From: Salinicola aestuarinus
Lineage (GTDB): Bacteria > Pseudomonadota > Gammaproteobacteria > Pseudomonadales > Halomonadaceae
Direction of reading: 5' to 3'
NCBI RefSeq assembly: GCF_003206645.1
Contig: NZ_PZJP01000006.1
Location: 262,434-326,433, forward strand
Length of the DNA: 64,000 bases
The notes under the pieces are model-generated. The model was not told where the DNA came from. It worked only from the letters and a program-made list of their open reading frames with translations, and did no database searches. Of the stretch, positions 1-8,938 are shown piece after piece (position 1 is the stretch's first letter; each line of letters begins with the position of its first letter). The translations under genes and the position numbers were made by a program.

Positions 1-531
1 CATCAGGGTGGTGAAGTCGACCAGCCGCCCCGCGTCGAGATGGGCCCATTTGCTGTGCGTCCCCGGCAGACAGCAGTGGGCCGTATCGACCCCCGCGAGC
101 GCCAGGGCGCCGAAGGCCTGGACCTCCTCGCCGCGCATGACGTCGACGTGCGTCGGCGTGACCTGTTTGACCCCGGGGACGATCCAGGCGTTGTCGAGCC
201 CGGGCGCGGCGATCACGCGATCGGCAAGATCCGCTGCCGATACCGGCAGCGCAAGCTGTGGCGCCTCGGCCCAACCGCGGGCCGAGCCAACCATGCCAGC
301 GAGGTAAATGGGGACACACGCCGCCCCCTCGCGCTGCCGCCAGTCGTCCGTCTGCGAGGCGCAGTAATGCGGAAACTCGTGCTGGCTGAGCGCACGCAGG
401 CCGGAGGCCGAGCGGCGACTGTCGAGCACCTCGCCGCTGCTGGCGTCGACCAGGAACGCTCGGAAGTTGCTGGTTCCCCAGTCAACGACAATCAGCCGCT
501 CGCCGTGGGAAGTCGTCGCTGTCCCGCTCAT
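1..531 (-). CDS. dgoK: 2-dehydro-3-deoxygalactonokinase DgoK (partial, 3' end outside window)
   Basis: Phosphorylates 2-keto-3-deoxy-galactonate to the 6-phosphate in D-galactonate catabolism. The frame stays open from the ATG at 531 to the left edge, giving 177 N-terminal residues of a protein usually near 290. The N-terminal phosphate-binding motif VDWGTSNFRAFL and the later CLPGTHSKWAHL segment are typical of DgoK. The ATG overlaps the dgoA stop codon as ATGA, so translation is probably coupled. It is the last visible gene of the dgo operon; a transporter could lie beyond the edge. Confidence 0.9.
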   Translation of the reverse strand, partial: MSGTATTSHGERLIVVDWGTSNFRAFLVDASSGEVLDSRRSASGLRALSQHEFPHYCASQTDDWRQREGAACVPIYLAGMVGSARGWAEAPQLALPVSAADLADRVIAAPGLDNAWIVPGVKQVTPTHVDVMRGEEVQAFGALALAGVDTAHCCLPGTHSKWAHLDAGRLVDFTTLM

Positions 532-1214
532 GCATCCGCCTCGCGTTCGAGCTGCTCGGCGTGATTGGCGCTTTCGCGAATCCGCTGCCACTCGGTGACG
601 AGCCCACGAGCGATCGTCCCCACCTCTTCGGCGCGGCGCCCGGGTTTGTAGAGGTTGCTGCCAAAGCCGAAGCCCGCGATGCCATGGGCATGCCACTCGC
701 TCATGTTGCTTTCATCGATGCCGCCCACCGCCAGCACCGGCACCCCCTTGGGCAGGATCGCGCTGATGTCCTTGAAGTAGCCGGTGCCCAGACGCGCCGC
801 CGGAAAGAGCTTCAGCGCAGTGGCACCGGCCTTGGCCGCGGCGAGCGCTTCACTCGGCGTCATGCAGCCGATCATCGGCGCCAGGCCGTGGTCGACGCCG
901 GCACGAATGACCTCCGGATCGGTATTGGGCGTGATCAGAAGCGGGGCATTCAGGGCCGCCAGCCGCTCGGCATGAGCGGGGTCGAGCACCGTACCGGCGC
1001 CGATCACCACGTCCGCCGGACAGCGCTTGCTGATCAAGGCGATGCTGTCCCAGGCGCGTGGCGAGTTGAGCGGAATCTCGATCAGCTTGAAGCCCGCGCT
1101 CACCAGCGCATCGAACACGCTCTCGATCTCCTCGGGCGTGATGCCGCGCAGAATCGCGACCAGCGGCCGCTCGCTCAGCGCCGTTTCCAGCGCAAATTGT
1201 CGTGTCTCGTTCAT
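528..1214 (-). CDS. dgoA: 2-dehydro-3-deoxy-6-phosphogalactonate aldolase
   Basis: Class I aldolase that cleaves 2-keto-3-deoxy-6-phosphogalactonate to pyruvate and glyceraldehyde 3-phosphate. The 228-residue protein is close to the usual 205-215. The Schiff-base lysine is K135 in ALKLFPA and the general acid/base glutamate is E46 in LIEIPLN, the KDPG/KDPGal aldolase pattern. The start is set by an AGGAGA ribosome site 5-6 bases upstream. It lies 58 bp behind dgoD and overlaps dgoK by 4 bp, so the three enzymes form one operon. A KDPG aldolase (Eda) role is possible, but the dgoD and dgoK neighbours favour DgoA. Confidence 0.93.
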   Translation of the reverse strand: MNETRQFALETALSERPLVAILRGITPEEIESVFDALVSAGFKLIEIPLNSPRAWDSIALISKRCPADVVIGAGTVLDPAHAERLAALNAPLLITPNTDPEVIRAGVDHGLAPMIGCMTPSEALAAAKAGATALKLFPAARLGTGYFKDISAILPKGVPVLAVGGIDESNMSEWHAHGIAGFGFGSNLYKPGRRAEEVGTIARGLVTEWQRIRESANHAEQLEREADA

Positions 1215-1272
1215 GCGTCTCTCCTCGATGTCGGACCGCCCCGATAGCGAGCGGTCAGCCCCGCGTCAGCCA

Positions 1273-2421
1273 TCACCACTCCGCGATGGAGCCGTCTTCG
1301 TGCGTCCACACCGGGTTGCGCCAGCGGTGTCCTACCTTGGATCGCTCCTCGACAAAGGCCTCGTCGATCTCGACACCGAGTCCCGGGCCATCCGGAATCT
1401 TGCAGTAGCCATCGGTAATCGAGAGCGCGTTCTTGTCGACCAGGTAGTCGAGCACGTCGTTGTCACGATTGTAGTGGATGCCCATGCTCTGCTCCTGGAT
1501 GAACGCGTTGTGGTTCACCGCATCCACATGGAGCGAAGCCGCCAGCGTCAGCGGACCCAGCGGGCAGTGCGGTGCCAAGGCCACATCAAAGCACGATGCC
1601 AGCGTCGCGATCTTCATCCCTTCGCTGATGCCGCCACAGTGGGAGAGATCGGGCTGGACGATGTCGACCATGCCATCGGCCAGCAGGTCGCGGAACTGAT
1701 AGCGCGTGTGCAGCCGCTCGCCGGTGGCAATGGGATAGCCCAGTCCGCCCGCGATGTGCTTGAGACTCGGCAGATGCTCCGGCAGCACCGGCTCTTCGAC
1801 GAACATCGGATGATACGGCTCCAGCTCACGCAGCAGCGCCTTGGCCATCGGCCGGTGGACACGCCCGTGAAAGTCGATGCCGATCCCGACGTCGGGGCCG
1901 ACCGCATCGCGGGCCTCGGCGACCCGCGCGACCGCCTCATCCACCTTGGCGTGGGAGTCGACGATCGCCATCTCCGCGGTACCGTTCATCTTGAAGGCCG
2001 TGAAGCCCTGATCCACCAGTGCCTTGGCGCCCGACCCCACATCCGCAGGCTTGTCGCCACCGGTCCAGGCGTACATGCGCATACGGTCGCGGCACGCGCC
2101 GCCCAGCAGCTGATGAACCGGCACCCCGAGATCGCGCCCCTTGAGATCCCATAGCGCCTGATCGATACCGGCGATGGCGCTCATCAGAATCGGCCCGCCG
2201 CGATAGAAGCCGGCGCGATACATGATGTTCCAGAGGTGCTCGATGCGGTGCGGGTCCTGACCGATCAGGTAGTCGGAGAGTTCGTGGACCGCCGCTTCGA
2301 CGGTCGCCGCGCGCCCTTCCACTACCGGCTCACCCCAGCCGTAGCATCCTTCGTCGGTCTCGATTTTCAGAAACAGCCAGCGCGGCGGTACCTGCCAGGT
2401 CTTCAAACGCGTGATTTTCAA
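1273..2421 (-). CDS. dgoD: D-galactonate dehydratase
   Basis: Enolase-superfamily enzyme that dehydrates D-galactonate to 2-keto-3-deoxygalactonate. It is 382 residues long, the same as E. coli DgoD, and the ligands fall at the same numbers: metal ligands D183, E209 and E235, and catalytic H185 and H285. The start codon is TTG at 2421, preceded by GGGAGAG and followed by MKITRLKTW, which matches the family N-terminus; no ATG is suitably placed. The TTG overlaps the TGA of the upstream regulator gene (TTGA), suggesting coupled translation. The family includes gluconate and mannonate dehydratases, but the operon partners fix the galactonate assignment. Confidence 0.95.
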   Translation of the reverse strand: MKITRLKTWQVPPRWLFLKIETDEGCYGWGEPVVEGRAATVEAAVHELSDYLIGQDPHRIEHLWNIMYRAGFYRGGPILMSAIAGIDQALWDLKGRDLGVPVHQLLGGACRDRMRMYAWTGGDKPADVGSGAKALVDQGFTAFKMNGTAEMAIVDSHAKVDEAVARVAEARDAVGPDVGIGIDFHGRVHRPMAKALLRELEPYHPMFVEEPVLPEHLPSLKHIAGGLGYPIATGERLHTRYQFRDLLADGMVDIVQPDLSHCGGISEGMKIATLASCFDVALAPHCPLGPLTLAASLHVDAVNHNAFIQEQSMGIHYNRDNDVLDYLVDKNALSITDGYCKIPDGPGLGVEIDEAFVEERSKVGHRWRNPVWTHEDGSIAEW

Positions 2422-3248
2422 GAGTCTCTCCCGAGTTCTGGGGATGAAAGGGAAGTGTCACCGATGAACGCAAGCGTTCGCTGGCGCTGCATCAAGTCCT
2501 GCAGTCCGAGGTCGATGGCGGTGCGCTCGAGCACCGACACCGCCGCTGTCGCCGCCGCTTCCGGCTGGCGCAGGCGGATCGCCTCCAGCATGCGACGGTG
2601 ACGCGCCATGCTGTCGTTCAATACCCCGGCACTGCGATTGGATCGCGTCACCAGCATGGCGATTGCGGGCTTCAGCACGTGGCTGATCTGCGCCCAGATA
2701 AGGTTGTGCGACGCGGCAAAAATCGCCTCGTGAAACGCGACGTCGTAGTCGTCGTGGGTCATGCCCTGCGACACGAGGTCGGGGCTCTCCAGCGTCGCGA
2801 TCATGCCATCGAAGGCGCTCTCGATACTCATGAGATCGACCGCCGTCGCCGCCTCGGCGGCGAGACCGGCAACGAACGGCTCGGCGGCCAGACGAAAGGC
2901 GAACACCTCTCGCGTCAGCATCGGGTTGGGCTGGGCGTAGCGTGCCATCCAGGCGCTGACTTGCGGGTCGAGCAGATGCCACGCCGAGAGCTCGCGCACA
3001 CGGGTGCCCTGCCCCGAAATACGCACCACCAGCCCGGCATTGACCAGTTTCTGCAACGCGCTGCGCACGGTGCTGCGGCTCACGCCGAAGCGCTCGCAGA
3101 GATCGACCTCCCTCGGAATGGTGTCGCCGCTCGCGTAGGCGCCGCTGAAGATCGCCTCGGCGAGGGAATCGGCGATATCCGGGCGCGGTTCGCGGGCGTT
3201 GGAGAGAGTAGACGGCATGGTGTCTCGAGGCATGAAGGTAAACGCCAT
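2418..3248 (-). CDS. GntR-family (FadR/FCD subgroup) regulator of the galactonate operon
   Basis: Probable repressor of the dgo operon. The N-terminal winged helix (about residues 22-85) has the GntR signature [18 protein letters not shown]. The C-terminal all-helical FCD domain (about 100-250) carries H/D residues that normally bind a metal and a sugar-acid ligand. It is the first gene of the operon, so the operon is probably autoregulated. The start is uncertain: ATGs at 3248, 3233 and 3218 are in frame and none has a clear ribosome site. The longest form is given. A perfect 15-bp palindrome lies just upstream of the first ATG. It may be a DgoR equivalent, but no orthology test was possible. 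Confidence 0.85.
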   Translation of the reverse strand: MAFTFMPRDTMPSTLSNAREPRPDIADSLAEAIFSGAYASGDTIPREVDLCERFGVSRSTVRSALQKLVNAGLVVRISGQGTRVRELSAWHLLDPQVSAWMARYAQPNPMLTREVFAFRLAAEPFVAGLAAEAATAVDLMSIESAFDGMIATLESPDLVSQGMTHDDYDVAFHEAIFAASHNLIWAQISHVLKPAIAMLVTRSNRSAGVLNDSMARHRRMLEAIRLRQPEAAATAAVSVLERTAIDLGLQDLMQRQRTLAFIGDTSLSSPELGRDS

Positions 3249-3254
3249 TATCGA

Positions 3255-3269
3255 CTATGTCGGACATAG
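3255..3269. promoter_or_regulatory. Perfect 7-1-7 palindrome, probable GntR operator
   Basis: CTATGTCGGACATAG is a perfect inverted repeat with a one-base centre. Its core fits the T-GT-N-AC-A half-site pattern known for FadR-subgroup GntR proteins. It ends 6 bp before the first possible ATG of the GntR gene, so a bound repressor would cover the translation-start or promoter region. Autoregulation of the dgo operon is inferred. Confidence 0.6.
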
Positions 3270-3372
3270 CTTCCAGCAACGGTGACGTTCTTGCCTTTAG
3301 ACCATGGTCACAGCGCCCGGCGTCGATCGGCTGTCGGCCCCTCCTCGTCTCTCATCTCTGGGTGCCTCGAAA

Positions 3373-3401
3373 CGAAAAACGCCCCTCCGAGGAGGGGCGT
3401 T
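3373..3401 (-). terminator. Rho-independent terminator of glyA
   Basis: Arms AACGCCCCTCC (3378-3388) and GGAGGGGCGTT (3391-3401) form an 11-bp stem. Read on the minus strand the stem is followed by a run of T. It lies 24 bp past the glyA stop codon. Confidence 0.85.
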
Positions 3402-3424
3402 GCTAGCCGGGCAACCCTGCAAGA

Positions 3425-4687
3425 TCAGCGATAGACCGGAAGACGTGCGCAGACGGCCTCGACCTGCTGTTTGACGCTGGACTCGATCTCGCTGGAGTCA
3501 CCCTGCTGCATGGCGTCCAGAATGTCGCAGATCCAGCCGGCGAGATCGCGGCATTCGCTCTCGCCGAAGCCCCGCGTGGTCACCGCCGGGGTACCGATAC
3601 GCAGCCCGGACGTCACGAACGGGCTCTGCGGGTCACCGGGCACGGCGTTTTTGTTGACGGTAATGTGCGCGCGGCCGAGCGCAGCGTCCGCGTCCTTGCC
3701 GGTCAGCCCCTGCTTGACCAGCGAGAGCAGGAACAGATGGTCCTCGGTGCCGCCGGAGACGACCTCGAAACCGCGCTCGATGAATACGCCGGCCATCGCC
3801 TGGGCGTTTTTGATCACCTGACCCTGATAGGTCTTGAACTCGGGGTCCATCGCCTCCTTGAAGCAGATCGCCTTGGCCGCGATCACGTGCATCAGCGGGC
3901 CGCCCTGACCGCCGGGGAAGACAGCAGACTGCAGCTTCTTCTCAATGTCGGCGTCGCTTTCGGCGGAGAGAATCAGGCCGCCACGCGGGCCGCGCAGTGT
4001 CTTGTGCGTGGTGGTCGTCACCACGTGAGCGTGGGGCAGCGGGCTCGGATAGTGGCCGGCAGCGACGAGACCGGCAACGTGCGCCATGTCGACCAGCAGA
4101 TAGGCGCCCACTTCGTCGGCGATCTCGCGGAACTTCGACCAATCGATGATCTGAGAGTAAGCGGAGAAACCGGCGATGATCATCTTCGGCTGATGCTCGC
4201 GCGCGAGGTTGGCGACCTCGGCGTAATCGATGCGGCCGCTGTCGTCGATACCGTACTGCACCGCGTGGTAGTGCTTACCGGAGAAGTTCGGCTTGGCCCC
4301 GTGGGTCAGGTGGCCGCCCGCGTCGAGGCTCATGCCGAGAATGGTGTCGCCCGGTTTCACCAGCGCCTGAAAGACCGCACCGTTGGCCTGAGAACCGGAG
4401 TGCGGCTGGACGTTGGCGTAGCTCGCACCGAAGAGTTCCTTGGCGTAGTCGATCGCCATCTGCTCGACGACGTCGACGTGCTCGCAGCCGCCATAGTAGC
4501 GCTTGCCGGGGTAGCCTTCGGCGTACTTGTTGGTCAGCTGCGAGCCCTGCGCTTCCATGATGCGCGGGCTGGCATAGTTTTCGGAAGCAATCAGCTCGAT
4601 GTGGGCTTCCTGGCGCGCGACTTCCTTCTGCATCGCGTCCCACAGGGCATCATCGAATCCGGCGACTTGCATGTCTCGAGTGAACAT
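3425..4687 (-). CDS. glyA: Serine hydroxymethyltransferase
   Basis: PLP enzyme that interconverts serine and glycine and loads tetrahydrofolate with a one-carbon unit, in the cytoplasm. The 420 residues match the bacterial norm. The PLP lysine lies in the [15 protein letters not shown] motif. The start at 4687 ([11 protein letters not shown]) is preceded by a GAGG ribosome site and matches the family N-terminus; a longer frame to 4765 adds only a proline/arginine-rich extension with no family resemblance. It is probably a single-gene transcript closed by its own terminator. Confidence 0.97.
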   Translation of the reverse strand: MFTRDMQVAGFDDALWDAMQKEVARQEAHIELIASENYASPRIMEAQGSQLTNKYAEGYPGKRYYGGCEHVDVVEQMAIDYAKELFGASYANVQPHSGSQANGAVFQALVKPGDTILGMSLDAGGHLTHGAKPNFSGKHYHAVQYGIDDSGRIDYAEVANLAREHQPKMIIAGFSAYSQIIDWSKFREIADEVGAYLLVDMAHVAGLVAAGHYPSPLPHAHVVTTTTHKTLRGPRGGLILSAESDADIEKKLQSAVFPGGQGGPLMHVIAAKAICFKEAMDPEFKTYQGQVIKNAQAMAGVFIERGFEVVSGGTEDHLFLLSLVKQGLTGKDADAALGRAHITVNKNAVPGDPQSPFVTSGLRIGTPAVTTRGFGESECRDLAGWICDILDAMQQGDSSEIESSVKQQVEAVCARLPVYR

Positions 4688-4825
4688 TTTGGGGTACCTC
4701 GGCTCTCGGGGAGGAGTCGACGGACGCGGAGCGGATCCCGCCCGTTCTGAAATCGTGGAGGGCAAGTTTACCCCAGCGTCAGCGGCCTTTCCTATGCAAC
4801 ACGAGCTTGCGCAGGCGCATAATTT

Positions 4826-4847
4826 CTCACGCTGACTTTAGCGTGAG
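4826..4847. repeat. 8-bp inverted repeat upstream of glyA
   Basis: CTCACGCT (4826-4833) and AGCGTGAG (4840-4847) are perfectly complementary around a 6-base spacer. It sits in the 235-bp gap between the ybbP stop and the glyA start. No T run follows on either strand, so it is a poor terminator. It could be an operator for glyA about 140 bp before its start. The rest of the gap shows nothing I can name. Confidence 0.4.
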
Positions 4848-4922
4848 TAAAAATGCCGCCAGAAGCGACACTAGCCTCGCCGAGGACGACACCACCGTAC
4901 CCGGCGAGCCACGACGAGGGGC

Positions 4923-7442
4923 TCAGGTCTCGCCGAGCAGACGCAGACTCGCCATCGGCGAGTGCCGACGGGTCGAGCGCGACAGCAGGAAGCCGATGCC
5001 GCCGACCATGACCGCCCCCAACAGCGGCATGGAGAGCCACATCGTCAGGTGGAGACGGGGGGAGAGCCCGAGCCAGGTGAAGATGCCCACGGCCGCGACC
5101 TCGGCCAGCGCCGCCCCGAGCAGGCCGCTCGCCAGCCCCAGTAGCGCGAACTCCGACCACTGCATTCTCGAGAGCGTGCGATCGCTCGCGCCGAACACCC
5201 GCAGCAGCGCACCCTCATGGGCTCGCGCGGGTCGGCTCGCGGTCAGTGCCGCGTAAAGCACACTGACGCCGGCCAGCAGAACGAAGCCAAGCACGAATTC
5301 CACCGCGCGAGTGACCTGCGTCAGAATCCCGCGGACCTGTTCGAGCAGCGCCTCGACGTTGAGCAGCGATACCCCCGGGTACTGTCGCACCATCTCGCCG
5401 AGCAGGGCGTCGTTGCCCTCGGCCAGATAGAAAGAGGTAATGAAACTGTGCCCGAACGACTCGAGCACGCCCGGCGGGAAGATGATGAAGAAGTTGGGCT
5501 GGAAGCTCTCCCAGTCGAGATGACGCAGACTGGTCACCTCGCCGGTCACCGTGTCGCTACCGATGGTGAAGGTGAGCGTGTCGCCGAGTGAGAGCCCCAG
5601 GCGGCCGGCGAGCTCTTCCTCGACCGAGATCGGCACGTTGCCTGTCGCGCGCATCGCCGCATCGGGATCGAACCACTCGCCCGCCGTCACGTCGTTGCCG
5701 TCGGGGAGCGCCTCTCGCCAGGTCAGGTTGAGATCACGCCGCAGCGCCCCGTCGTTGGCGTTGTCGGCGGGAACCCGGGCCTGCGGCGGCTGACCGTCGA
5801 TGGCCGTGAGCCTGCCGCGCACCAACGGGTAGAGCCCGCTGGCGCTCCCGGCGGCATCCTCGAGCAGCGTCTCGACGCCGTCGCGCTCCTGGGGCTGAAT
5901 ATTGATCGCAAAGTAGTTGGGCGTCTCCTCCGGCAGCTGCGCCTGCCAGGTGGTGAGCAGATCGCCGCGCACCACCGCGATGATCGCCATCGCCGCAAAG
6001 GTCACCGAGAACGCCAGCAGCTGACCGAGGCTCGCCTGACGCCGCCGCGCGAGCTGACGTCCACCGAGCTGCAGCGCGCGCCCGCCGTTGCCGCTCGGGG
6101 TGAAGCGCGATAGCGCCCCCAGCAGCAGACTCAGCAGCAGATGCGCCGCCCCGGCGAGCACCGTCAGCGCCACCAGCCCGCCGAGCAGAATGCCCACGGC
6201 GAGTACCGGATCGCCGGAGTAGAGCCAGAGCAAGCCACCGAAGACCAGGCTCGCGATTCCCACCACCACCCAACCCGCGGCCGGGATGGGGTCGAGCTCA
6301 CGCCGAAGCACCTTGAGCGCACTGACCCGGCGCAGTCGGATCAGCGTCGGACCGGCGAAACCGACCAGCACCGCCAGCGCGGTGAGAATGCCCATGGCGA
6401 AGGGCAGCCAACCCGGCGGCGGCAGCTCCAACGGGAGAAACCGCACCAGCAGCGCCAGTAGCCCCGCCTGTCCCGCCAGCCCCAGAAGCGCGCCGAGCGC
6501 CGCGGCGGCGATGGCCAGCCACCCCAGCTGCCAGGCGAAGAGCTGACCCAGCTGGCGCTGGGAGGCACCGAAGCAGCGCATCAACGCGGCGGTATCCAGA
6601 TGGCGATCGACGTAGCGACGCGTCGCCATCGCCACCGCGACGCCGGCAAGCAGTACCGCGGCGAGACCGGCAAGACTCAGATATTTCTGCGCCCGCTCCA
6701 GCGAGCGTCCGAGGCTCGGTCGGTCGACCCGCACGTCGCGCACCTCGATGCCCGCCTCACGCCAGCGCTCGAAACGCGCCGCCACCGCTTCCACCGCGGC
6801 GGGCGGGCCGGCGGCCAGCAACTCGTACTCGATGCGTGATCCCGGGCGCACCAGTTCAGTTGCCTGCAGGTCTGCGCGGTCGAGCATGATCCTTGGCGTC
6901 AGCCCCGAAAAACCACCCTGCTGGTCCGGCTCGCGATCGATCAGTCCGCCGACGCGCAGCGACGCCGAGCCCACCTGGACGGTGTCGCCGACCTTCACCT
7001 CGAGCAGTCGCGCCAGCCTCGGGGCGATCCACGCCTGCCCTGCCGGCGGCCCGTGGGCCACCGCTTCGATACCGTCGCCACGATCCACCCTCACCTCGCC
7101 GTAGAGCGGGTAGTGGTCGTCGACCACCTTGAGCCCGGCCGACTGAAAGGCATCGCCCTGGGAGATCATCGAGACCAGATCGACCTGATCGCTCAGTCTC
7201 AGCCCCGCCTCGCGCAGGGTCTGGCGCACGTCGTCGTCGAATGGCTGGCCCTGCTCGAGCACCAGGTCACCGCCGAGCAACTGGCCTGCCTGGCGTGTCA
7301 GACCGCGGTCCAGGCGATCGAGAAAGAACCCGATCATGGTCGTGGCGGCCACCGCCAGCGTCAGCGCCATGAACAGCGCGCGGACGTCGGCGGCACGCAG
7401 GTCCCGCTTTAGCCCCTTGAGCGATAGTGCGATCAGGCTCAT
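4923..7442 (-). CDS. ybbP: FtsX-like ABC transporter permease YbbP
   Basis: Inner-membrane permease of 839 residues (E. coli YbbP is about 800). A first transmembrane helix near residues 20-42 is followed by a large periplasmic region. Clusters of helices lie in the middle (about 255-460), followed by a second periplasmic domain and three C-terminal helices: two FtsX permease domains, as in MacB/LolC-type mechanotransmission exporters. It overlaps ybbA by 4 bp (ATGA), so YbbA is its ATPase. The complex is thought to release or extrude envelope lipids or hydrophobic compounds; the true substrate is unknown. Confidence 0.9.
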   Translation of the reverse strand: MSLIALSLKGLKRDLRAADVRALFMALTLAVAATTMIGFFLDRLDRGLTRQAGQLLGGDLVLEQGQPFDDDVRQTLREAGLRLSDQVDLVSMISQGDAFQSAGLKVVDDHYPLYGEVRVDRGDGIEAVAHGPPAGQAWIAPRLARLLEVKVGDTVQVGSASLRVGGLIDREPDQQGGFSGLTPRIMLDRADLQATELVRPGSRIEYELLAAGPPAAVEAVAARFERWREAGIEVRDVRVDRPSLGRSLERAQKYLSLAGLAAVLLAGVAVAMATRRYVDRHLDTAALMRCFGASQRQLGQLFAWQLGWLAIAAAALGALLGLAGQAGLLALLVRFLPLELPPPGWLPFAMGILTALAVLVGFAGPTLIRLRRVSALKVLRRELDPIPAAGWVVVGIASLVFGGLLWLYSGDPVLAVGILLGGLVALTVLAGAAHLLLSLLLGALSRFTPSGNGGRALQLGGRQLARRRQASLGQLLAFSVTFAAMAIIAVVRGDLLTTWQAQLPEETPNYFAINIQPQERDGVETLLEDAAGSASGLYPLVRGRLTAIDGQPPQARVPADNANDGALRRDLNLTWREALPDGNDVTAGEWFDPDAAMRATGNVPISVEEELAGRLGLSLGDTLTFTIGSDTVTGEVTSLRHLDWESFQPNFFIIFPPGVLESFGHSFITSFYLAEGNDALLGEMVRQYPGVSLLNVEALLEQVRGILTQVTRAVEFVLGFVLLAGVSVLYAALTASRPARAHEGALLRVFGASDRTLSRMQWSEFALLGLASGLLGAALAEVAAVGIFTWLGLSPRLHLTMWLSMPLLGAVMVGGIGFLLSRSTRRHSPMASLRLLGET

Positions 7443-8164
7443 GCGCTGACCTCAGCGTGCCGATCGATCTCGAGTGGCTGCAGCGCACCGTTCTCGAGCT
7501 TGAGGCAGCGATCGCAGCGTCGCGCCAGCGCCAGGTCGTGGGTGACCAGAATCAGGGTGGTATCGGACTCGCGATTGAGTGCGAACAACAGGTCGATAAT
7601 GCGCCGACCGGTCTCTTCGTCGAGGTTTCCGGTAGGCTCGTCAGCGAAAACCAGGTCCGGATCGGTCACGAAGGCGCGCGCCACAGCCACCCGCTGCTGT
7701 TCGCCGCCGGAGAGCTGTTTGGGGAGATGCGACAGGCGCCCTTCGAGACCGACCCGTGTCAGCCAGTGGCGACTTTTCGCGGCCACGTCTTGCCGCGGCG
7801 ATAGTTCCAGCGGCAACATGACGTTTTCCATTGCCGTCAGAGTCGGTAATAACTGGAAGTTCTGAAACACGAAGCCTACGCGACCTGCCCGCAGCGCGGC
7901 GCGTCCGTCCTCGTCGAGTTCTTCGAGTGACTGACCGAAAAGTTCCAGCGCCCCGGAGGTGGGTGCATCGAGTCCGGCGAGCAGTCCCAGCAGGGTCGAT
8001 TTGCCAGCGCCAGAGCTGCCGACAATGGCAACGCTCTCGCCGCGACCGACATCCAGCGATAGCGCTTCGAGAATAACGAGCTCTCCTTCCCCGCTTTTTA
8101 CCCGCTTGCCCAGGTCGCTTGCGTATAGAATTCGATCCTGCTGATTCTCCGAGGAGTGAGACAT
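7439..8164 (-). CDS. ybbA: ABC transporter ATPase YbbA
   Basis: ATP-binding subunit of the LolD/MacB type, 241 residues. It has Walker A GSSGAGKST, signature LSGGEQQRVA and Walker B LVFADEPTGNLDEE. The start at 8164 (MSHSSENQ) has AGGAAA upstream and a normal family length; a longer frame to 8305 adds arginine-rich sequence that overlaps tesA on the other strand. It is divergent from tesA, and the two start codons share two bases. The tesA/ybbA/ybbP neighbourhood is common in gammaproteobacteria. Confidence 0.93.
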   Translation of the reverse strand: MSHSSENQQDRILYASDLGKRVKSGEGELVILEALSLDVGRGESVAIVGSSGAGKSTLLGLLAGLDAPTSGALELFGQSLEELDEDGRAALRAGRVGFVFQNFQLLPTLTAMENVMLPLELSPRQDVAAKSRHWLTRVGLEGRLSHLPKQLSGGEQQRVAVARAFVTDPDLVFADEPTGNLDEETGRRIIDLLFALNRESDTTLILVTHDLALARRCDRCLKLENGALQPLEIDRHAEVSA

Positions 8165-8840
8165 GGTGTCTGTTTTTCCTGTAACGGGTGCGAAAAGAAT
8201 CGTCGGCGCGGCCCTGCGTCGTCGCCTGATGGGAACGCTGATCGGCTCTATGGTGCTGGTGATGGCGCTGCCCGCTGCGGCCCGTGCGGAAACTATTCTG
8301 ATCATGGGTGACAGCCTGAGCGCCGCCTACGGTATCGAACCGTCGGCGGGTTGGGTCAATCTACTCAAGCAGCGTCTCGACGACGAGCACCAAGTGATCA
8401 ACGCCAGCATCAGCGGCGAGACGACGTCCGGCGGCGCTGCACGCCTGCCGGACATCCTCGACCAGCACGACCCCGACATCGTGCTGATCGAACTCGGGGG
8501 CAATGATGGTCTACGCGGCCTCTCCCCCCAACAGATGCAGGTCAATCTGGCAAAGATGGTCGAGCGTAGCGAGGACAATGGCGCGCAGGTGCTGCTGCTG
8601 GGCATCGAGGTGCCGCCCAACTACGGCGCCTCCTACGCCAGTGCGTTTCGCGGCGTCTTCTCGCAGCTCGCCGAGGAGTACGAGATTCCCCTGCTGCCCT
8701 TCCTGCTCGAGGGTGTCGATCTCTCGACCATGCTGCAGGACGACGGCATTCATCCGACGGCCGAGGCGCAGCCGATCATTCTCGACAACGTCTGGACCCT
8801 GCTCGCCCCGATGCTCGACGCCGAGGATCAAGCCGACTGA
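8163..8840 (+). CDS. tesA: Multifunctional acyl-CoA thioesterase I / lysophospholipase (TesA)
   Basis: Periplasmic SGNH hydrolase acting on acyl thioesters and lysophospholipids. It is 225 residues long with a signal peptide cleaved near ARA-ET. The nucleophile is S51 in GDSLSAAYG, the oxyanion Asn lies in GGNDGLRG, and the Asp/His pair is in DDGIHPT. The start at 8163 has a strong GAGGAG six to seven bases upstream. An internal ATG at 8229 would give a shorter, more conventional signal peptide but has no ribosome site. The start codon overlaps that of divergent ybbA. Confidence 0.93.
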   Translation: MVSVFPVTGAKRIVGAALRRRLMGTLIGSMVLVMALPAAARAETILIMGDSLSAAYGIEPSAGWVNLLKQRLDDEHQVINASISGETTSGGAARLPDILDQHDPDIVLIELGGNDGLRGLSPQQMQVNLAKMVERSEDNGAQVLLLGIEVPPNYGASYASAFRGVFSQLAEEYEIPLLPFLLEGVDLSTMLQDDGIHPTAEAQPIILDNVWTLLAPMLDAEDQAD

Positions 8841-8938
8841 TCCGTCGTCGGCCACCGCCCCCTTCGCCGTCGTCGCCCGCCCTCGCTCCGGCGTCGCCGG
8901 CATCCGTCGCGACGGCGGCACGGTTTCAAGGAGAGAAC

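Noticed and set aside
3665..4750. Long open frame (361 codons) on plus, opposite glyA
   Set aside because: It mirrors GlyA codon bias in a GC-rich genome, has no ribosome site and no family resemblance.
4826..4847. Dyad read as a ybbP terminator
   Set aside because: On the minus strand no T run follows the stem; it also sits about 76 bp past the stop.
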